From the NCBI RefSeq assembly GCF_017599305.1, contig NZ_JAGFWR010000010.1:124001-188000 (forward strand): DNA of 64,000 bases, read 5' to 3'. Below the pieces are notes generated by a model that saw only the letters and a list, made by a program, of their open reading frames with translations, searched no databases and was not told the DNA's origin. The DNA comes from Micromonospora antibiotica. Lineage in GTDB: Bacteria > Actinomycetota > Actinomycetes > Mycobacteriales > Micromonosporaceae. The position numbers and the translations under genes are program-made. Of the stretch, positions 59,823 through 64,000 are shown piece by piece (within the stretch, counting starts at the first letter, position 1; the number at the start of each line of letters is the position of its first letter).

Positions 59823-60788
59823 TCAACCCTTGACGCTGCCGGCGAGCAGACCGCGCACGAAGAAGCGCTGCAACGACAGGAACACGACAAGCGGTACGAC
59901 GATCGAGACGAACGCGCCGGCCGTGAGCCGCTGCCACTCGTTGCCCCGGGTGCCGGCCATCTCGGCCAGCCGCACGGTGAGCGGGGCGGTCTCGTTGCCG
60001 CCCCCGGCGAAGATCAGTGCGACCAGCAGGTCGTTCCAGACCCAGAGGAACTGGAAGATGCCGAAGGCCGCCAGGGCCGGGGTGATCAGCGGTAGCACGA
60101 TGGTGCGGAAGATCTTGGGGTGGGTGGCCCCGTCGACCCGGGCCGCCTCCATCAGGTCCCGGGGCAGCTGCGAGACGAAGTTGTGCAGCAGGAACACCGC
60201 GAAGGGCAGCGCGAAGCAGGTGTGCGCGAACCACACCTGGGCGAACTTCTGCTCGTCCACCAGGTTCCAGGCCGGCATCAGCTGTACACCGGCCACGGTG
60301 ACCCCGGTCGAGAAGAACTTCAGCAGCGGCACCAGGGCCATCTGCAACGGCACGATCTGCATCGCGAAGATCGCGATGTAGAGCCAGTCCCGCCCCCGGA
60401 AGTTGATCCAGGCCAGTGCGTACGCGGCGAGCGAGGCGAAGGCCAACGGGAACAGCACCGAGGGGATGGTGATGGCCAGCGAGTTGATGAAGTAGCTGGC
60501 CAGCTGGCCCGACGAGGAGGAGGAGCCGAAGAGCACGTCCTGGTAGTTCTCCAGGGTGAACTGCGGGTCGGTGAAGAACGTCCACCAGCCGGTGGACTTG
60601 ATCTCCGCCTCGGGGCGGAACGAGGAGATGAACAGGCCGAAGGTCGGGATCGTCCAGAGCAGCGCGATCACGATCGAGACCAGGGTGGCGGTGCGGCTGT
60701 TGAGCCGGTTACGGACCCGGCCGGCGGTGGTGGTCGGTTTCCCGGCGGCCTGGGCCCCGGCTCCGACGGTGGGCGTGGCGGTGGTCAT
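59823..60788 (-). CDS. Sugar ABC transporter permease (MalG-like)
   Basis: A 321-residue inner-membrane permease with six spans and the cytoplasmic EAA loop (MEAARVDGATHPKIFRTIVLPLI, given here as EAARVDGATHP), which docks the ATPase. A ~35-residue Ala/Thr-rich lead precedes the first span. Its start ATG at 60788 is one base from the first permease's stop, so the two permeases are translationally linked. It is the AglG-like component of an alpha-glucoside importer by order and similarity (inference). Confidence 0.92.
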   Translation of the reverse strand: MTTATPTVGAGAQAAGKPTTTAGRVRNRLNSRTATLVSIVIALLWTIPTFGLFISSFRPEAEIKSTGWWTFFTDPQFTLENYQDVLFGSSSSSGQLASYFINSLAITIPSVLFPLAFASLAAYALAWINFRGRDWLYIAIFAMQIVPLQMALVPLLKFFSTGVTVAGVQLMPAWNLVDEQKFAQVWFAHTCFALPFAVFLLHNFVSQLPRDLMEAARVDGATHPKIFRTIVLPLITPALAAFGIFQFLWVWNDLLVALIFAGGGNETAPLTVRLAEMAGTRGNEWQRLTAGAFVSIVVPLVVFLSLQRFFVRGLLAGSVKG

Positions 60789-60789
60789 C

Positions 60790-61839
60790 TCAGCCCTCCC
60801 GCTGTTGACGCAGGTTGCGGATCTGGTAGATCACGATCGGGATCACCAGGATGAAGAGGAAGACCGCCAGGGCGGAGCCCTGCCCGTTCTCGCCGTACCG
60901 GAACGCCTGGTTGTACATCTCGTTGGCGATCACGCTGGTGTCGTAGTTGCCGTTGGTGGCCGTCCGGACGATGTCGAAGACCTTGAGCGTGGCGATCGAC
61001 AGGGTCACCACCACCACGATCAGCGCCGGACGGATGCTCGGCATGGTGATCTGCCAGAACATCTGCCACGGGCTGACCCCGTCGAGGCGGGCCGCCTCCA
61101 CGATGTCCGCCGGGATCGCCTTGATCGCCGCGGAGAGCACCACCATGGCGAAACCGGCCTGGATCCAGACCATGATGACGATGAGCAGGAAGGTGTTCAG
61201 CGGTGAGTCGAGCAGCCACTGCCGGGGTTCTCCGCCGAGGCTGACCACGACCTGGTTGAGCAGGCCGATCTGGTCCTGGTCCTCGCTGCGGTAGGCGTAG
61301 ACGAACTTCCAGATGATGCTGGCGCCGACGAACGAGATCGCCATCGGCAGGAAGATCAGTGACTTGGCGATGGACTCGAACCGGGCCTTGTCCACCATCA
61401 CGGCGTAGAGCAGGCCGAAGCTGGTGGCCACCAGCGGCACCAGCAGCACCCAGATCAGGGTGTTGAGCAGGACCCGGACGATCGAGTCCTCGGAGAACAT
61501 CCAGCTGTAGTTGCTCAGCCCCACCCAGTCTTTGCTGCCGGCGTCCATGAAGGAGAGCAGGACGGTCCGCAGCGCCGGCACCACCAACCCGATGCTGAGC
61601 AGCAGCAACGTCGGCAACAGGAAGAACAGCGCGAACAGCCCCTCCCGCGGCTTGCGTCGGCGGGGCAGTGGACCACCGCCGGTCGAGGCGGCGACCAACT
61701 GCGCCTCCCGACGGCGGGCGAACCAGGCCGGCACCACGTCGAGGAGCAGGAGCAGACCGCCCACCACCGCGACGAAAGCGATCAGCCCGTACATCAGCAT
61801 GAGGAACTTCGGCTGTTCCTCAGCGAAGTCGAACTCCAT
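60790..61839 (-). CDS. Sugar ABC transporter permease (MalF-like)
   Basis: A 349-residue permease. An extra N-terminal span (~14-38, GLIAFVAVVGGLLLLLDVV) precedes a basic stretch (~40-68) and the standard six spans; EAARLDGVSPWQM is its EAA loop. The AglF-like family has the same extra N-terminal segment (from memory). ATG 61839 has GAGGGAGGG upstream. A perfect 18-bp hairpin (61869-61908) separates it from the binding-protein gene upstream and probably lowers its expression relative to that gene. Confidence 0.92.
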   Translation of the reverse strand: MEFDFAEEQPKFLMLMYGLIAFVAVVGGLLLLLDVVPAWFARRREAQLVAASTGGGPLPRRRKPREGLFALFFLLPTLLLLSIGLVVPALRTVLLSFMDAGSKDWVGLSNYSWMFSEDSIVRVLLNTLIWVLLVPLVATSFGLLYAVMVDKARFESIAKSLIFLPMAISFVGASIIWKFVYAYRSEDQDQIGLLNQVVVSLGGEPRQWLLDSPLNTFLLIVIMVWIQAGFAMVVLSAAIKAIPADIVEAARLDGVSPWQMFWQITMPSIRPALIVVVVTLSIATLKVFDIVRTATNGNYDTSVIANEMYNQAFRYGENGQGSALAVFLFILVIPIVIYQIRNLRQQREG

Positions 61840-61868
61840 CGACCCTCCCTCTCAAGGGTTCGTTACCC

Positions 61869-61908
61869 GACGGTGGCCCGGTCCGTCACCACGGACCGGG
61901 CCACCGTC
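61869..61908. terminator. Intercistronic 18-bp perfect hairpin
   Basis: GACGGTGGCCCGGTCCGT (61869-61886) pairs exactly with 61891-61908 over CACC. It lies just 5 bases after the binding-protein stop and 29 bases before the first permease start, on the operon's message. It fits partial termination or protection of the binding-protein mRNA. Confidence 0.8.
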
Positions 61909-61913
61909 TCAGC

Positions 61914-63254
61914 TCACTTCCAGGTGCTCTCGATGCCGTTCAGCACCGTGTTGGTGTCCTTGCCGTTGATCCAGTCGACCATGCCCTTCCAGAAGGTGCC
62001 GTTGCCGACGGCGGCCGGCATCAGGTCGGAACCGTCGAAGCGGAACACGGTCTTCGGGTCCTGGAGGATGCCCACGGAGAGCTTGTCCACCGGGTTCGGG
62101 ACGTTGGCCAGGTCGAGCTTCTTGTTCGCCGACACCCAGTCACCGATCTTGGCGCGGCTGTTGGCGTACTCGCCGGAGGCGAGGTAGGTCTGCACCGCCT
62201 GGACCTCGGGACGGTCGGTGAAGGCCGCGACGAACTCGCCGCCACCCAGCACCGGCTTGCCCTTGGCCGGGTCGATGGACGGGAAGTAGAACGCGAAGAC
62301 GTCGCCGTCCTCGGCCACCTTGGTGCCCTCGGGCCACTGGTTGGCGTAGAAGGACGCCTGCCGGTGCAGGGCGCACTTGCCGGTGGTGATCGGCACGCCG
62401 GCCTCCTGGAAGGAGGTGGTGGCGATGCTCTTCACGCCGCCGAAGCCGCCGTTGACGTACTTGTCGTTCTTGAGGATCGTGCCGGCCCGGTTGAGCGCGT
62501 CGACGACCTGCGGGTCGTTGAACGGGATGCCGTGGGTGGTCCACTTGTCGTAGGCCTCGGGTCCGGCCGTACGCAGCAGCACGTCCTCGATCCAGTCGGT
62601 GGCCGGCCAGCCGGTGGCGTCACCGGACTCGATGCCGGCGCACCACGGCTTGGTGCCGCTGGCCGCGATGGTGTCGGAGAGCTTGATCAGCTCGTCCCAG
62701 GTGGTGGGGGGCGTCCAGCCCTTCTCCTTGAAGGTCTTCGGCGAGTACCAGACGAACGACTTGACGTTCGAGCCCAGCGGGGCGCCGTAGAACTGGCCGT
62801 TGATGGTGGTGTACTTCAGCCAGTCGGGGGAGTAGTTCGCCTCGGCCTCGGTCTTGGTGGCGGCGGAGACCGGCTTGAGGTTGCCGCCGTCGACGAACCG
62901 CTTGATCAGGCCCGGCTGCGGGATGAAGGCGATGTCGGGCGCGTTGCCACCCTGCACCCGGACGGGGAGCTGGGCCTCGAACTCGCCGGAGCCCTCGTGG
63001 TCGATCTCGATGCCGGTGCAGTCCTCGAACTGCTTCCAGGACTGGGCCAGCCGGTCGGCCTCGATGTCCCGGATCGACGAGTAGGCGGTGACCTTCTTGC
63101 CGTCGAGGTCGCCGTACTTCTCATATGCGGCGCACTCGGCCGAGCCCGCGTCGCTGCTCTTCTTGTCGTTGCCGGTGCCACAGGCGGCGGCGCCGAGCGC
63201 CAGCCCCAGCACGCCGGCGATCGCGAGAGCCTGGCGTGATCTGGCAAACGCCAT
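61914..63254 (-). CDS. Sugar-binding lipoprotein of the ABC importer
   Basis: A 446-residue extracellular solute-binding lipoprotein (family 1, MalE/AglE-like). The signal ends at a lipobox-like GAAAC (~residue 24), then a Gly/Asp/Ser tether. The mature part shows APDIAFIPQPGLIKRFVDGG and PTTWDELIKLSDTIA, typical of oligosaccharide-binding proteins. It delivers an alpha-glucoside to the two permeases. ATG 63254 has AAGGAGA at a good distance; the frame upstream of it lacks a signal. No ATPase gene is encoded, so a shared MsiK-type ATPase must power it. It heads the operon below the LacI palindrome at 63327. Confidence 0.93.
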   Translation of the reverse strand: MAFARSRQALAIAGVLGLALGAAACGTGNDKKSSDAGSAECAAYEKYGDLDGKKVTAYSSIRDIEADRLAQSWKQFEDCTGIEIDHEGSGEFEAQLPVRVQGGNAPDIAFIPQPGLIKRFVDGGNLKPVSAATKTEAEANYSPDWLKYTTINGQFYGAPLGSNVKSFVWYSPKTFKEKGWTPPTTWDELIKLSDTIAASGTKPWCAGIESGDATGWPATDWIEDVLLRTAGPEAYDKWTTHGIPFNDPQVVDALNRAGTILKNDKYVNGGFGGVKSIATTSFQEAGVPITTGKCALHRQASFYANQWPEGTKVAEDGDVFAFYFPSIDPAKGKPVLGGGEFVAAFTDRPEVQAVQTYLASGEYANSRAKIGDWVSANKKLDLANVPNPVDKLSVGILQDPKTVFRFDGSDLMPAAVGNGTFWKGMVDWINGKDTNTVLNGIESTWK

Positions 63255-63326
63255 GCCGTTCTCCTTCCTTGCCGGCGCGCCCACAGGTGGGGGAAACCCG
63301 ACGCCGGTCCGATGAGTCGTCCCCAC

Positions 63327-63342
63327 ATGTAAGCGCTTGCAT
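63327..63342. promoter_or_regulatory. LacI-family operator at the head of the sugar operon
   Basis: ATGTAAGCGCTTGCAT is a near-perfect 16-bp palindrome with the LacI/GalR core AAGCGCTT. It lies 73 bases upstream of the binding-protein gene. The LacI regulator at 58680 is the obvious candidate to bind it. Confidence 0.85.
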
Positions 63343-63406
63343 CCCGATCGGTCCACCCCCTGGTGGACACGGCCCGGTAACAATCACGAAACCCTCTCAC
63401 CGCAGG

Positions 63407-63420
63407 TGGGCGCGCTCCCA
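63407..63420. promoter_or_regulatory. Second CebR-like box
   Basis: TGGGCGCGCTCCCA differs from the CebR consensus TGGGAGCGCTCCCA at one position. It lies between the sugar operon and the M23 peptidase gene, 153 bases upstream of the former and 112 upstream of the latter. Control by CebR is possible but unproven. Confidence 0.45.
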
Positions 63421-63531
63421 CCCGTGGTCACCGAATAGGGGTGGGCAGGGGTCCATACCGCTTCCCATCGATGGCGATATCTGCCACCCTCAGGGCAGGA
63501 CATCGAAGAATCTCTACATCGGAGGTGCTGG

Positions 63532-64000
63532 ATGCGTAAACGGTGGTGGAGTCTGCTGGCAGCGTTCCTGCTGGTCACCGGAATCCTGGTGCCGGCCGGC
63601 CCGGCGTGGGCCGCACCTACGTTCAAGGTGCCCTTCCCCTGCAACCAGTCCTGGTCCGGCCAGACCCGGTCGGACCACAGCCCGGCGAACGCGATCGACT
63701 TCAACCGCACCGACGACGTCGGTGACCCGGTGGTCGCCAGCGCCCCCGGCACCGTCGACCGGGTGACCGACCTCGGCGGTACGAGCTACGGCAAGTACGT
63801 CCGGATCGACCACGGCGGCGGCTACACGACCTACTACGCCCACCTCAACGGCTTCAACGTCTCGGTCGGGCAGCAGGTCGGCTACGGCAAGGTGATCGGC
63901 TGGGTCGGCTCCACCGGCGGCTCCACCGGCCCGCACCTGCACTACGAGCAGCGCCTCAACGGCGACGACATCAAGGTCAAGTTCAACGGCACGGTCGCGC
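63532..64000 (+). CDS. Secreted M23-family peptidase, 5' part
   Basis: The first 156 codons of a secreted zinc peptidase. A signal peptide (1-27, ending AWA) is followed by an M23/LytM-like domain. The metal ligands appear as His in RSDHSPANAIDF with Asp two lines later (IDFNRTDD) and HLHYE in GPHLHYEQ, with the GYTTYYAHLNGF stretch before it. Such enzymes cut peptide crosslinks in peptidoglycan. GGAGG at 63521-63525 precedes ATG 63532. The end lies outside the window, so a C-terminal binding domain cannot be excluded. It is divergent from the sugar operon. Confidence 0.9.
   Translation, partial: MRKRWWSLLAAFLLVTGILVPAGPAWAAPTFKVPFPCNQSWSGQTRSDHSPANAIDFNRTDDVGDPVVASAPGTVDRVTDLGGTSYGKYVRIDHGGGYTTYYAHLNGFNVSVGQQVGYGKVIGWVGSTGGSTGPHLHYEQRLNGDDIKVKFNGTVA

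Noticed and set aside
63255..63531. A ydaO-type (c-di-AMP) riboswitch before the M23 peptidase
   Set aside because: Cell-wall peptidase genes of Actinobacteria often have one, but I could not find its conserved core here; the region holds LacI and CebR-like boxes instead.
1..64000. tRNA or rRNA genes
   Set aside because: I saw no T-loop-plus-acceptor arrangement or rRNA core sequence in any intergenic stretch. This was by eye only, so a single tRNA could be missed.

Overview
The window is about 73% GC or higher, with GTG starts, strong GGAGG sites and several apparently leaderless genes. It carries families typical of Actinobacteria: NucS, a conservon, Scy/FilP-type coiled coils, a 180-kDa-type glutamate dehydrogenase and an AglEFG-like sugar transporter without its own ATPase. 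The gene set and composition fit Micromonospora or a close relative in the Micromonosporaceae; that assignment is inference. I see no rRNA, tRNA, CRISPR array, phage or intact insertion sequence. Apart from a low-GC divergent pair near 15.2-16.4 kb and a transposon-like inverted repeat near 56.6 kb, this is ordinary chromosome.

Region 1 (0-20 kb) is acyl-CoA metabolism plus cell polarity. It starts with the end of nucS, an aldehyde dehydrogenase and an FHA protein, followed by a fused 3-hydroxybutyryl-CoA dehydrogenase. After an alpha/beta hydrolase and an AI-2E-type exporter come two large coiled-coil polarity proteins, methylmalonyl-CoA epimerase, a thiolase, the chaperone GTPase MeaB and an isobutyryl-CoA mutase large subunit (Phe80/Gln198). 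A common 16-bp operator-like site precedes the dehydrogenase, the epimerase/thiolase pair and the mutase, so these genes look like one regulon for short-chain and branched acyl-CoA. A thioredoxin-TPR holdase and a ureohydrolase follow.

Region 2 (20-37 kb) holds a lipoprotein-type penicillin-binding protein, NAD-glutamate dehydrogenase, a sortase overlapping a repeat-rich surface protein, a CBM2-GH6 cellulase with a CebR-type operator, a sodium:solute symporter, and two neighbouring genes sharing an actinobacterial C-terminal domain.

Region 3 (37-51 kb) is signalling and envelope. It has a four-gene conservon (histidine kinase, roadblock, DUF742, small GTPase), a lactonase, a binding-protein/VWA fusion, a polyprenyl glycosylphosphotransferase, and a SpoIIE-type phosphatase divergent from a MarR regulator. 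A second, PAS-GAF-SpoIIE phosphatase is translationally coupled to a cobalamin-binding protein that carries the Wx9EH light-sensor signature.

Region 4 (51-64 kb) is sugar use: a ROK repressor facing xylA-xylB, an MFS transporter, then an alpha-glucoside-type operon (binding protein, two permeases, LacI regulator, GH13 glucosidase) with a LacI palindrome at its head. The window ends inside a secreted M23 peptidase.

The intergenic DNA is unusually structured. Most convergent gene ends carry perfect 11-21 bp hairpins without T-tracts. Three sites have a C-rich tract, a long hairpin and a G-rich tract in the same order, and several short tandem repeats (15, 24, 36 and 52 bp) are present.
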